Positions 1 to 8,620 of a stretch of DNA of 64,000 nucleotides are shown piece by piece. The notes under the pieces are model-generated. The model had not been told where the DNA came from. It ran no database searches and saw nothing but the letters and a program-made list of their open reading frames with translations. Positions within the stretch are counted from its first letter, which is position 1, and each line of letters opens with the position of its first letter. The translations under genes were made by a program, and so were the position numbers. This DNA is from a bacterium. Lineage in GTDB: Bacteria; Bacillota; Bacilli; Lactobacillales; Streptococcaceae. The stretch lies in the NCBI GenBank assembly GCA_905221115.1, contig CAJNBX010000006.1, positions 37,285 to 101,284 of the forward strand, read 5' to 3'.

Positions 1-163
1 GGGAAATCAGCATGGCTCCAATAATGACAGCCGTTGAATTCATATTTAGGCCGATAGAGGCAATAAAAATCGCACACATCAAAATCACTGTATCTCTTAA
101 TCGAACATGAAGATCATCATATAATTTCTCACGGTATTCACGTGTTGAATAGTTTCCGGTCAT
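1..163 (-). CDS. DUF389 family membrane protein (5' part only)
   Basis: Read from ATG at 163, the minus strand encodes MTGNYSTREYREKLYDDLH followed by a hydrophobic stretch containing IFIASIGLNMNSTAVIIGAM. This resembles the first membrane segment of DUF389 proteins, whose function is poorly defined. An AAAAGGAG ribosome-binding site lies just upstream (about 169-176). Only 54 codons are inside the window; the rest runs off the left edge. The family call rests on the short conserved membrane motif. Confidence 0.7.
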   Translation of the reverse strand, partial: MTGNYSTREYREKLYDDLHVRLRDTVILMCAIFIASIGLNMNSTAVIIGAMLIS

Positions 164-449
164 TGGTTACTCCTTTTATTTCATATAATCTTGTTTCTGC
201 ATGGATGATGGTAGAGAGACTTCTGTCCAGTCTTACATATTTTTCTTCTCACCTGTTATTCTTTTGAAAATTATCCTTTAAATATCCGTCAGTCTATCCT
301 TAACATTATATCAAAAATGTTACAGTCTTTCTCTGAAGAAATCTATCAATTAAACAGATAGAGAAAGCAAGCAATTTTTGTTTCCTTATCCGAAGAAGGA
401 AAAACGGTATCTCTCCTTAATACTATGCGTTTTATTCTTTATAATTTAG

Positions 450-1961
450 CTATTTCAAAATTACAAGTTCTCCATTCTTAATTTCCCAAACTTGGTCAAA
501 CTTACTTAATAATTCGTTTTGGCGATGTAAAGTAACAATGACGGCACTTGGTAGTTCCAGAACTCTTTCCAATTCCATTTTAAACTGATTAGTATCCAAG
601 GCAGAGAAAGGTTCGTCTAGGATAAGCAATGGATTTTTACGATTTTTCTCACGATTTAAATACATTCGTTGTTGCTGACCACCTGACAGGGATTGTGGTG
701 GAATTTTTTCAAAATCTTCTTCTCTGAATTTTTCATTGAAACTATTGAATAGCGTTACATTATTTTCATAACTCGAAATAAATGTATGTTCTTGTTGCAG
801 AATCATACCGAATCTTCCCCAAAGATGGTCCAAAACAAGCCCATCTAGCACAATTTGTCCTTCAAAATCTTCATCTGTTCCATTTAAAATGTTGAGAAGA
901 CTACTTTTTCCAGACCCATTCTTACCAATAAGCGCAATTTTATCCCCTTTTTGAATCGTAGCGGAAGTAATTATCAATTTTGATTCTCCCAGTTGTTTGG
1001 AAATGTTTTTCAAAGTAATCGTATCAAAAGAATGTTGAGGTGCTTGAACTGAAACGGGTCTCCCAACAATGTTTTGAAAACTCTTGATTACAGGCTTTAC
1101 GGACTCTAACATTTGTAAATCATAAAGGATTTCCTGTATTGGTTCAGAAAAAGCATTAATATATCCGAAACTCGCCACCACCTCAGGAATACCGAGTTGC
1201 TGGTGAGATAGAGAGTAGGCTAAATAAATAAACAGAACAAGACTAATGAATTCAAAAGAAACACCTGTCAATAAGATGCCTGTAATTTTTGTCAAACCAT
1301 ACTTAAAATACTTATCCTGCAAATTCTTTAGAGAACTCTTTTGTTGATTCAAAAAATGCGACATAGTTAGTTTATTTACCAAATGATGTCCCATGAGCAA
1401 ATCCTCCAAAGTTCGATAGTAATCTCCTTGTTTTTTCAAGTAAACCTGTCTACGATTAGCGGTCAACTTCCCAACGATTTTAGGAATTTGAATACTAATT
1501 CCAGTAGAAAAGATTAAAATCAGTGATACAATAGGATTAATTGTTCTGCTAATAATGAAAGCGTAAATGATGATACGTAAAATTTGTTTGATAAAACTCA
1601 TCAATGGAGGAAGGTAGTCCTTTTCCAACGAATCTAGGTCATTCGATTGATAGGAAATATACTCTGCTACTGTTTTCTGCTTGAAATCGTGGTGACTGAG
1701 TCCCAGAAGTGAACGAAACCACTCATTTTTCAAAGTAGTCGAAAAGATAATCCCCTGCTTCCAATCAAGTAGCATTTGGATATAGTTACAACTCAAATAG
1801 CCTGCCACTGACATAGAGTAACCATATAGAGCTACTTGATAATCCCCTTTGATTAATGCCTGCGTGAAATACGGTAACAAAGCTGTGCAGATATTCGATA
1901 CTACACCAAAAAGAAAATTAAAGAAGAGATACCATCTAATAGTTTTAAGATATGGTAGCAT
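450..1961 (-). CDS. ABC exporter, fused permease and ATPase, probably peptide export
   Basis: A 503-residue half-transporter. The N-terminal ~290 residues hold about six hydrophobic segments. The C-terminal nucleotide-binding domain shows Walker A GKNGSGKSS, signature LSGGQQQR and Walker B LLILDEPFSALD. No C39 peptidase domain is present at the N-terminus, and the protein is shorter than many MsbA-type exporters (about 570-600). It starts 16 bases after the stop of a radical-SAM remnant (1977-2222), with AAGGAG upstream of the ATG, so it was probably the last gene of a small peptide-maturation operon. The exporter looks intact while its neighbours are broken. Substrate unknown. Confidence 0.85.
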   Translation of the reverse strand: MLPYLKTIRWYLFFNFLFGVVSNICTALLPYFTQALIKGDYQVALYGYSMSVAGYLSCNYIQMLLDWKQGIIFSTTLKNEWFRSLLGLSHHDFKQKTVAEYISYQSNDLDSLEKDYLPPLMSFIKQILRIIIYAFIISRTINPIVSLILIFSTGISIQIPKIVGKLTANRRQVYLKKQGDYYRTLEDLLMGHHLVNKLTMSHFLNQQKSSLKNLQDKYFKYGLTKITGILLTGVSFEFISLVLFIYLAYSLSHQQLGIPEVVASFGYINAFSEPIQEILYDLQMLESVKPVIKSFQNIVGRPVSVQAPQHSFDTITLKNISKQLGESKLIITSATIQKGDKIALIGKNGSGKSSLLNILNGTDEDFEGQIVLDGLVLDHLWGRFGMILQQEHTFISSYENNVTLFNSFNEKFREEDFEKIPPQSLSGGQQQRMYLNREKNRKNPLLILDEPFSALDTNQFKMELERVLELPSAVIVTLHRQNELLSKFDQVWEIKNGELVILK

Positions 1962-1976
1962 ATACGATACTCCTTG

Positions 1977-2222
1977 CTAATGCGTTTTTTTACATATCGC
2001 AGAACAATCTCTACTATTCCCTATTTCAGATAGTGCGATACTCGGACATTGAGTGCAATAATTATAAATCACACAAGTACTGCCGTTTTTACTATCATTC
2101 AAAATATAATTTGCTATTTTGTAAAATATAGGTCTATCCCATGTTTCTTTGATAGATGTAAAATGAATATTTCCAATACTTCTATTGAAAGTAAGCTTTT
2201 TCAGTTTTTCTAACGGTTTAGG
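1977..2222 (-). pseudogene. C-terminal remnant of a radical-SAM/SPASM-type peptide-modifying enzyme
   Basis: An open frame of 81 codons without a start codon, preceded in frame by TAG at 2223-2225. It ends with a cysteine cluster, C-x5-C-x2-C-x13-C-x3-C, including YCTQCPSIALSEIG and RDCSAICKKTH. Such spacing resembles the auxiliary iron-sulfur (SPASM-like) tail of radical-SAM enzymes that modify ribosomal peptides. The radical-SAM core is absent. The stop lies 16 bases before the ABC exporter start, as expected for an old operon. The assignment is by cysteine pattern and context only. Confidence 0.5.
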
Positions 2223-2311
2223 CTATTTCGTGACACACCCACAATCCGTGAAAATTCTGGTTATATCAGATTATGTGATTTTCGTAAGAATTTTATATTG
2301 TCTCCAATCAT
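2213..2311 (-). pseudogene. N-terminal remnant of an Xre-type helix-turn-helix regulator
   Basis: ATG at 2311 follows AAAAGGAGACTGCC and encodes MIGDNIKFLRKSHNLI, then TAA (2261-2263). The same frame resumes as PEFSRIVGVSRNSLNR and meets TAG (2213-2215) where the family normally reads YEN. This is the start of an Xre-like HTH regulator with two nonsense changes, then an abrupt join to the radical-SAM remnant, which is read in another frame. Nothing of the regulator after about residue 33 remains. Confidence 0.6.
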
Positions 2312-2361
2312 GGCAGTCTCCTTTTACTTGATAAAACTATCATAACATTTAGAAATTAAAA

Positions 2362-2648
2362 ACTGGTTCAAAATCAATAGAATGTGTGTATTCGATACAT
2401 TCAATAAATTCTTGGAAACAGTTCTATACCAGTTACACAAATCTATATACACCTATCTCATTCAAAATAAAAAGAAAGCTGCAGTTCTTTTAATCCTGTA
2501 TCAACGATTCATTCTGAAATCGAATAGGAGACATTTCCCAAGTCTACAATTCACTTCATCTCAAATTAATTTTTGTAATTCACCCTTAGTTTATAGATTT
2601 TATACTCAACAAAAGTATAAAGCATACAAAACTTCACTTTGAACCAGT
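2362..2648. repeat. Segment bounded by an 11-bp perfect inverted repeat (possible small mobile element)
   Basis: ACTGGTTCAAA at 2362-2372 and its exact complement TTTGAACCAGT at 2638-2648 bound 287 bases of AT-rich sequence. The size and ends would suit a small non-autonomous element, but no target duplication is visible. An 86-codon frame inside (2382-2642, plus strand) has no ribosome-binding site and no recognisable domain, so I do not call it a gene. Together with its flanks this accounts for the 448-base gap between the regulator remnant and the kinase gene. Confidence 0.3.
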
Positions 2649-2725
2649 ATTTATACTATATTCCGTATTAAAAGTTCTATTATTGGTTTTGTAAAAAACA
2701 GTCTTCAAATATCCTGAAATATAGC

Positions 2726-2761
2726 AAAAAGAGATTGGGTAAAAACTCATTGTCTCTTCTC
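2726..2761 (-). terminator. Probable terminator of the two-component operon
   Basis: On the minus strand AAGAGA and TCTCTTTTT pair around a loop just after the kinase stop codon; the stem is short and imperfect. Confidence 0.45.
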
Positions 2762-3734
2762 ACTCAAGAACTAAGTTCACTTGAGCAAACTGAATCCGCA
2801 CTATCGTTCCTTTTCCAACCTCAGACTCGATGCGAATCTGGTGGCCTAGTTCTTCAGAAATTTTCTTAGATAGATACAGTCCAAGTCCAGATGACTGCTG
2901 GGTTAGACGTCCATTATATCCTGAGAAACCACGTTCAAAGACTCGGAGGACATCACTGTTTTTTATCCCGATTCCCGTATCCTTGATACAAAGCTCTTGC
3001 CCGTCCATATAAATCTCCAGACCACCTTCCTTGGTATACTTGAGACTGTTTGAGATAATTTGCTCAATAACCACTAGCAGCCACTTTTTATCCGTCACGA
3101 TTTCTTTATCAAGGTCATGTAGATTGACATTTAAGCCTTTTTGAATGAAGAAAAGAGCGTATTTACGAATTATTTCCTTGACCAAGTCCTCAATTTGAAC
3201 CTGCTTTAAGACCAAATCATCATGGAAACTTTCTAAACGCAGGTACTGTAAAACTAGATTGGTATAGGAGTCAATTTTGAAAATTTCCTGTTCTAATTGC
3301 TGCTTTAATTGGCGGTCATCTACTTCTGCAACTAAGAGTTGACTGGCTGCAATGGGGGTCTTTATCTGATGGACCCACAAGGTATAGTAATCCAGCAAAT
3401 CCGTCAGTTTTCTTTCTGAATCTGACCTCTGCTGATAAAGTTCCATCTCACGCGCTTCTAATTTTTCTGCTAAAGCTATTTCCAAAGGAGACTGAGCTTC
3501 CCTCTCCCCATAGAGAATTTCCTGACGATATACCTGCATTTCTACCAATATGTCCCAAGCGAAAAATAAAATGGTTACAAAGCAACACAGTAGGAAAAAG
3601 TAGAGAAAGTAAATTCCCAAACTGGCAAATAAAAACTGAAAGAGCAAAACCAGAAATGCCAAAGCAAGCAGATAAACCAAAAGACGACTACGGGAGCGCA
3701 GATAGGCTAGAAAAAATTGTTTCCAATCAAGCAT
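2760..3734 (-). CDS. Sensor histidine kinase, BceS-like
   Basis: 324 residues. Two closely spaced membrane helices (about residues 15-35 and 38-58) have almost no extracellular loop, the layout of intramembrane-sensing kinases of the BceS group that work with antimicrobial-peptide ABC transporters. The phospho-acceptor region is LWVHQIKTPIAASQLL. The ATPase domain has an N box (EQIISNSLKYT), G1 (IKDTGIGI) and G2 (SSGLGLYLSK). The start overlaps the regulator stop by 8 bases, so the two are co-translated. The position matches the pneumococcal TCS01 pair. The partner transporter is not in this window. Confidence 0.9.
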   Translation of the reverse strand: MLDWKQFFLAYLRSRSRLLVYLLALAFLVLLFQFLFASLGIYFLYFFLLCCFVTILFFAWDILVEMQVYRQEILYGEREAQSPLEIALAEKLEAREMELYQQRSDSERKLTDLLDYYTLWVHQIKTPIAASQLLVAEVDDRQLKQQLEQEIFKIDSYTNLVLQYLRLESFHDDLVLKQVQIEDLVKEIIRKYALFFIQKGLNVNLHDLDKEIVTDKKWLLVVIEQIISNSLKYTKEGGLEIYMDGQELCIKDTGIGIKNSDVLRVFERGFSGYNGRLTQQSSGLGLYLSKKISEELGHQIRIESEVGKGTIVRIQFAQVNLVLE

Positions 3735-4404
3735 GCTTTAATCCGTACCCTATTCCTTTCTTGGTCTCGATAAAACCTACCAAGCCCTGCTCTTCCAACT
3801 TTTTACGCAATCGAGCCACATTAACAGAGAGCGTATTATCATCAATAAAAAAGTCACTGTTCCAAAGTTCCCGCATCAGGTCATCACGCGCTACGATGTT
3901 GCCCGCATGCTCAAACAAAACTCGTAAAATCTGGAATTCGTTCTTGGTCAAATTTAAGACTTGGCCTTGATAATGTAAATCCATGGATTTGGTATTGAGG
4001 ATAACACCAGCATATTCCAGTAAACTCTCGTCACGCCCAAACTCATAGGAACGACGCAACAAGCCCTGAACCTTGGCTAAAAGAACCTGCTGGTCAAAAG
4101 GCTTGGTCACAAAGTCATCCGCCCCCATATTGATCGCCATGACGATATCCATAGCCTGGTCTCTGGAAGACAGAAACATGATGGGTACCTTGGAAATCTT
4201 GCGAATTTCCTGACACCAGTGATAACCATTAAACAAGGGCAAACCAATATCCATGAGGACCAGATGAGGTTCCGACTGAACAAATAGACTCAAAACTTCC
4301 ATAAAGTCTTCTACCAAGACCACTTCAAATCCCCATTCAGAGAGCATTTTCCCGACTTGTTGACGAATGACCTGATCATCTTCTACTAATAAAATCTTGT
4401 GCAT
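3727..4404 (-). CDS. OmpR-family response regulator, BceR-like
   Basis: I start this gene at 4404 (MHKILLVEDDQVIRQ, 225 residues) because AAAGGAG sits 6-12 bases upstream of that ATG. The 21 extra codons upstream in the longer frame have no such site. Receiver domain: acidic pair EDD, phospho-acceptor Asp in LVLMDIGLPLF, Lys in FVTKPF. A winged-helix DNA-binding domain fills the C-terminal half (LTKNEFQILRVLFEHAG; VNVARLRKKLEE). First gene of the operon with the kinase. By family it would control detoxifying ABC transporter genes for cell-wall-targeting peptides. Confidence 0.92.
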   Translation of the reverse strand: MHKILLVEDDQVIRQQVGKMLSEWGFEVVLVEDFMEVLSLFVQSEPHLVLMDIGLPLFNGYHWCQEIRKISKVPIMFLSSRDQAMDIVMAINMGADDFVTKPFDQQVLLAKVQGLLRRSYEFGRDESLLEYAGVILNTKSMDLHYQGQVLNLTKNEFQILRVLFEHAGNIVARDDLMRELWNSDFFIDDNTLSVNVARLRKKLEEQGLVGFIETKKGIGYGLKHA

Positions 4405-4735
4405 CTGATTCTCCTTTGCTAATTTTAGGAGTCTTAAATCCTTTAGTATAAATAGAGGGCTTAGCATCTAATACTTTTTTGACATTTCCTTGTCACAACA
4501 GCTCAAAAACAGATAGTGAATAACCCCATTGATATCATACCCTATTTTCAGACATAGTGCCAGCCCTACCCTTTTATTTTTAATTTTTTCAACCTTCATT
4601 TCAGTTCTTTTATCCATCCCCTTAACCAAAATTTATATCTATTCTTCCAAACCTTGAGTGTAGTTAAAACGACACTCTATACTCTTCTAACATTGAAAAG
4701 CTCCTTATCGAGTTGTATCCGTAAAAAGTTCTAGC
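4405..4735. other. Intergenic stretch with no gene seen
   Basis: About 330 AT-rich bases between the divergent regulator gene and tetR. I see no frame with a ribosome-binding site and no clear structured RNA. The tetR promoter elements begin at 4736. Confidence 0.5.
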
Positions 4736-4756
4736 TTTCAGATTGACAATCTGAAA
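4736..4756. promoter_or_regulatory. Perfect 9-bp inverted repeat over the tetR -35 box
   Basis: TTTCAGATT-GAC-AATCTGAAA is a perfect dyad with a 3-base spacer. It covers the -35 hexamer TTGACA (4743-4748) of the tetR promoter and differs in sequence from the TGAATGAA operators nearby, so it could bind a second regulator. Confidence 0.4.
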
Positions 4757-4771
4757 AAGATTTGTTAAGAT
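4743..4771 (+). promoter_or_regulatory. tetR promoter
   Basis: TTGACA (4743-4748), a 17-base spacer and TAAGAT (4766-4771) form a good sigma-A promoter 47 bases before the tetR start. Confidence 0.65.
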
Positions 4772-4772
4772 A

Positions 4773-4800
4773 TGAATGAACAAGATTTAATATTCATTCA
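4773..4800. promoter_or_regulatory. Operator, TGAATGAA-N12-TTCATTCA, upstream of tetR
   Basis: A perfect 8-bp inverted repeat directly downstream of the -10 box and 18 bases before the tetR start codon. The same half-sites recur at 5414-5440 before the next gene, which points to binding by the TetR protein encoded between them. Confidence 0.7.
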
Positions 4801-4818
4801 GAAAAGAGGTGAATCAAA

Positions 4819-5382
4819 TTGGACAAAAAACAGGCTTTGAAATCCGCAGCTTATGAAGTTTTTTCAAAAAAAGGATACAAGGCGACAGGAATTTCAGAAA
4901 TTGCTAGACAAGCTCATATGGCAGTCGGATCTTTTTATAACTATTACGAAAGTAAAGAAGCTATTTTTTTAGATATCTATATTGATGAAAACAACCGTGT
5001 TCGCCAAACTATGATCGAAGAACTGGATTGGGAAATTGATATGATTGATCTTATTAGTCAACTCTTTGCTCAATCCAGAGCACTCGTTTCTTCCAATAAA
5101 ATCCTTGCAGAATGGTACAATCCTGCCATAGCAGATGAGTTGCATAGCTACTATTCCTCAGAAGAAGGGAAAGTCACGAATCCATTTCATCAATTTCTCG
5201 TGAAAACCTTTACTCATCGTTTGCAGGCTGAAGGCCATTCTCCAGAAAAAATTCAAGATATTTTACAAGTTTACAACCTATTTTACTACATGGATATGCA
5301 TATCACAGAAAACGATTTTCCAGATATTAGCAAAACTGTAGAAATACTAGCAACCAACTTCATTAAAGGAATACTTAAATAA
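4819..5382 (+). CDS. TetR/AcrR-family transcriptional regulator
   Basis: 187 residues starting at TTG (4819) behind AAAGAGGTG. The N-terminal ~50 residues are the TetR DNA-binding helix-turn-helix (YKATGISEIARQAHMAVGSFYNYYESKEAIF). The remainder is the helical ligand and dimer domain, without recognisable sequence. Matching operators before this gene and before the reductase gene 88 bases downstream suggest autoregulation and control of that single target. The inducer cannot be told from sequence. Confidence 0.9.
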   Translation: MDKKQALKSAAYEVFSKKGYKATGISEIARQAHMAVGSFYNYYESKEAIFLDIYIDENNRVRQTMIEELDWEIDMIDLISQLFAQSRALVSSNKILAEWYNPAIADELHSYYSSEEGKVTNPFHQFLVKTFTHRLQAEGHSPEKIQDILQVYNLFYYMDMHITENDFPDISKTVEILATNFIKGILK

Positions 5383-5413
5383 AGAAATCTTTTCTTTATT
5401 TTTTGGAAATTAT

Positions 5414-5440
5414 TGAATGAAAAAAAATATTATTCATTCA
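5414..5440. promoter_or_regulatory. Second TetR operator, TGAATGAA-N11-TTCATTCA
   Basis: Identical half-sites to 4773-4800, placed between tetR and the reductase gene; spacer 11 rather than 12 bases. Confidence 0.65.
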
Positions 5441-5470
5441 TGAAAAATTACTACACTATAGGAGTTAAAA

Positions 5471-6247
5471 ATGAAACGAGGGAAAAAAATGTTCATAATT
5501 ATTCTAACTACACTTGGAGTGCTCGGCTTTATATCTTGGGGAATCATTACCTATCTTGGACGAAGTCAAACTTTATCGATAAAATCCATTGAAAATCCCA
5601 GCGGAGATTTGTATTTAGTTCACATCACAAAACCAAAAAATCAAACATGGAAAGCTGGCTCCTTTGCTCAGTTTAAGCTTCCTGACAGCACGTTTGGTCC
5701 AGACAAAAGTCCAGTAAAGGAGAATCAGGCTAGCCGATGGCTAACCCTTGCTTCCACTCCTGATGAGGATGAAATTCTTATTGTAACCCATAATAGTGGT
5801 AGCGTGTTTAAGGAAACCTTAACACATTTACCAGCTGGTAGTAAAATTGAGATGAGTTGGCTGGAGTCATCTTTATCTGTTGAAGACAATGACCAAGCAC
5901 TGGTTTGTTTTGCCTCTGATGTCGGCATTTCTACTCTACGTCCAGTTGTGAAAGAGTGGGCTGGTAAGCGCTCTATCATTCTTAATCATTTAGACAAAGG
6001 AGTAAGCATTTTTGATAATGAGTTAAGAGAGCTTAGTAAGAATAATCCGAATCTAACTTATAAAACTAGCGAAACCTTTTCTCAAAGCCAAGCATTTTTA
6101 AAAAATGCGGTTGTGAAATACGGTAACCAAGCTATTTATCTCTTGACCGGCCAACCTGATGATGTAAATGAGATGAAGAATTTTTTAAAGGAAAACGGGA
6201 TTGATAGCAAAAACATTCAAGCAAGTTCGTTTAGAGGTTTGAAATAA
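5471..6247 (+). CDS. Membrane-anchored ferredoxin-reductase-like flavoprotein
   Basis: 258 residues. One N-terminal membrane helix (about residues 7-29) is followed by an FNR-like fold: a flavin-binding segment RWLTLASTP (about 93-101), then GSKIEMSW, then a nucleotide-binding segment ASDVGISTLRPVV. It probably transfers electrons at the membrane using NAD(P)H and FAD, but its acceptor is unknown. There is no iron-sulfur cysteine motif. It sits alone downstream of tetR with a TetR-type operator in its leader and GGAG before the ATG. Confidence 0.7.
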   Translation: MKRGKKMFIIILTTLGVLGFISWGIITYLGRSQTLSIKSIENPSGDLYLVHITKPKNQTWKAGSFAQFKLPDSTFGPDKSPVKENQASRWLTLASTPDEDEILIVTHNSGSVFKETLTHLPAGSKIEMSWLESSLSVEDNDQALVCFASDVGISTLRPVVKEWAGKRSIILNHLDKGVSIFDNELRELSKNNPNLTYKTSETFSQSQAFLKNAVVKYGNQAIYLLTGQPDDVNEMKNFLKENGIDSKNIQASSFRGLK

Positions 6248-6370
6248 AAGCAAACTGTCTTCTATGTGTCTGAATCATACCATTATAGGTCGGTATGTAG
6301 AGAGCTCGTACAAACCAACTAGTAAATTCTATGTGATTGTGATAAGATAAATAAAAAGAAAGGAGCTCTT

Positions 6371-7444
6371 ATGGCCAATATTTTTGACTACCTGAAAGAT
6401 GTCGCACACGATTCCTTTTACGACCTACCTTTAAATGAATTAGACATTCTAGCCTTAACAGAAGTCACCTACCTCCCCTTTGATAATCTGGTCTCCACAA
6501 GTCCTCAGCGACTTTTAGATCTGGCACCTCAGGTTCCAAGGGAGCCTAACATGCTTACCAGTAAAAATCGCCTCCAGTTATTGGATGAACTGGCTCAACA
6601 CAAGCGCTTCAAAAATTGCAAACTCTCCTATTTTATCAACGAAATCGACCCTGAACTGCAAAAGCAATTTGCGGCTATGACCTACCGCCTCACTCTCGAT
6701 ACTTATCTGATTGTCTTTCGTGGGACTGATGACAGTATCATTGGCTGGAAGGAAGATTTCCACCTAACCTATATGAAGGAAATTCCTGCTCAAAAGCACG
6801 CCCTATGCTATTTAGAGAACTTTTTTGTCCACCACCCTAGGAAAAAAGTCATTCTAGCTGGGCATTCCAAGGGAGGAAATCTAGCCATCTATGCTGCTAG
6901 CCAAATTGAGCAAAATTTGCAAGATCAGATCACAGCAGTTTATACATTTGATGCACCTGGTCTCCACACAGAATTGACACAGACCGAAGGTTATCAAAGG
7001 ATAATGGATAGAACCAAGGTCTTCATTCCACAAGGTTCCATTATCGGTAGGATGCTGGAAATTCCTGCTCACCAAATCATCGTTCACAGTACTGCCTTAG
7101 GTGGCATCGCCCAGCACGATACCTTTAGTTGGCAAATTGAGAACAAGCACTTCGTCCAACTGGATAAGACCAACAGTGATAGTCAACAAGTAGACACAAC
7201 CTTCAAGGAGTGGGTAGCAACAGTCCCTGACGAGGAACTTCAGCTCTACTTCGACCTCTTCTTTGGCACCATTCTAGATGCTGGGATTAGCTCCATCAAT
7301 GACCTGTCTTCCTTCAAGGCTATTGAACACATTCATCATCTCTTTGTCCAAGCTCAAGCCCTCACTCCAGCAGAAAGGGAAACCATGGGACGCCTTACCC
7401 AATTATTGATTGATACCCGTTACCAAGCATGGAAGAATAGATAA
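6371..7444 (+). CDS. DUF2974 alpha/beta-hydrolase-like protein
   Basis: 357 residues with a lipase-type nucleophile elbow GHSKGGNLAIYAASQ (Ser near residue 166), preceded by LIVFRGTDDSIIGWKEDF as in class-3 lipases. It matches the DUF2974 (Mbeg1-like) group common in Firmicutes. No signal peptide, so it should be cytoplasmic. Substrate unknown. AAAGGAG upstream supports the start. Monocistronic, ending at a bidirectional terminator. Confidence 0.8.
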   Translation: MANIFDYLKDVAHDSFYDLPLNELDILALTEVTYLPFDNLVSTSPQRLLDLAPQVPREPNMLTSKNRLQLLDELAQHKRFKNCKLSYFINEIDPELQKQFAAMTYRLTLDTYLIVFRGTDDSIIGWKEDFHLTYMKEIPAQKHALCYLENFFVHHPRKKVILAGHSKGGNLAIYAASQIEQNLQDQITAVYTFDAPGLHTELTQTEGYQRIMDRTKVFIPQGSIIGRMLEIPAHQIIVHSTALGGIAQHDTFSWQIENKHFVQLDKTNSDSQQVDTTFKEWVATVPDEELQLYFDLFFGTILDAGISSINDLSSFKAIEHIHHLFVQAQALTPAERETMGRLTQLLIDTRYQAWKNR

Positions 7445-7474
7445 TACCTTTCAAAAATCAAATATATATAAAAC

Positions 7475-7518
7475 AAAAGACTTAGAATACAGACTTTCAT
7501 GTGCATTCTAAGTCTTTT
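7475..7518. terminator. Bidirectional terminator
   Basis: AAAAGACTTAGAAT (7475-7488) pairs perfectly with ATTCTAAGTCTTTT (7505-7518). It lies between two convergent genes and has A- and T-rich flanks for both directions. Confidence 0.9.
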
Positions 7519-7532
7519 TAAATAGAATCTGA

Positions 7533-8552
7533 CTACCAAAGAATCCCTTTATAGGCTACCAAAATGATGGCTAATAGCAGGACATAAAAGGCAAGGAAGA
7601 TCCATTTCATTTTGACACAGAGGGCCACGTACTCCCGAATAAAAGCAGATGGTATGTAGTAACCTGCCGTCCTACATCCGAGTCCATCTCCCTTCATATT
7701 TAGCTTACGTGCATAGGTACTAGTACGAAAGACATGATAGTCATTAGTAACAAAGAGGAATTGAGGTTTGTCTACCAGTTTCTCGCCAAGTTCCTTAGAA
7801 AAGAGAAGGTTCTCGTAGGTAGTCCTTGATTGATCCTCCAGAATAATCGCATCTTGGGGAACATCTGTCTCTTCAAGCAGATAGTTTGTAATTGCCTGCG
7901 CTTCAGAAATCTTCTCATCTCCTCCTTGACCACCACTGGCAATAATTTTTATGTTAGAATTCTTAGACTTGTGGTAAGCTTCTACCGCCTTATCAATTCT
8001 CCTCTTTAGCAAAGGTGTTACCTTTTCTCCGCCTAATAAACCAGCACCGTGAATGATAATAAAATCATAATGCTTCTTCTTAGGAATAAAGAGATACAAG
8101 ATAGAGTACAGCATAAAACCCGTAAAAGCAAAGCCAAAAATAAAATAAGAGTAGAAAATGAATACAAATAAAATGTTTAGAAAGTGATTGGTGTAAAATA
8201 ATTCATTTTGACCTCCCAATCGAAATGAAATCAAGGCAAAAAATACCAAAATGACTATTCCAAGGAGCATGGAGAGATAATTGGCCTTTGAACGTCCCTC
8301 TCGCTTCAACAAAATGACCCCATTATAGATTAAAAAGATACCACTCAGAAAAAGCAAAAAAGGAAGTAAAATAAAGGGAAATATAAAAAAAGCGAAATGA
8401 ATCTTCTCATACCCATTTTGATAAAAAAGGTAGCCTAGATAAAAATAACTGGAAATGAGGGATAATAAGAATAATACTGGATTCCACAAACTTCTATTAT
8501 CCTTCCAAAATGACACTATAAAGGCTAATACAATTCCTATAACGAGATACAT
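7533..8552 (-). CDS. YdcF/SanA-family membrane protein (DUF218)
   Basis: 339 residues. Several hydrophobic helices in the first ~165 residues are followed by the DUF218 domain: IIHGAGLLGGEKVTPLLKRR, IASGGQGGDEKISEAQA, EDQSRTTYENLLFS and FVTNDYHVFR. A final hydrophobic segment ends the protein. Relatives are linked to envelope integrity and vancomycin tolerance, but the reaction is unknown. Monocistronic. Confidence 0.85.
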   Translation of the reverse strand: MYLVIGIVLAFIVSFWKDNRSLWNPVLFLLSLISSYFYLGYLFYQNGYEKIHFAFFIFPFILLPFLLFLSGIFLIYNGVILLKREGRSKANYLSMLLGIVILVFFALISFRLGGQNELFYTNHFLNILFVFIFYSYFIFGFAFTGFMLYSILYLFIPKKKHYDFIIIHGAGLLGGEKVTPLLKRRIDKAVEAYHKSKNSNIKIIASGGQGGDEKISEAQAITNYLLEETDVPQDAIILEDQSRTTYENLLFSKELGEKLVDKPQFLFVTNDYHVFRTSTYARKLNMKGDGLGCRTAGYYIPSAFIREYVALCVKMKWIFLAFYVLLLAIILVAYKGILW

Positions 8553-8620
8553 TTCTTCCTCCTTTAATAACTACATTTTATCATAATTATCTAAAGAGAA
8601 AAAGAGGGCATCTACCCCTC

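Noticed and set aside
2382..2642. 86-codon plus-strand frame
   Set aside because: No ribosome-binding site, no recognisable domain, very AT-rich, and nearly coextensive with an inverted-repeat segment.
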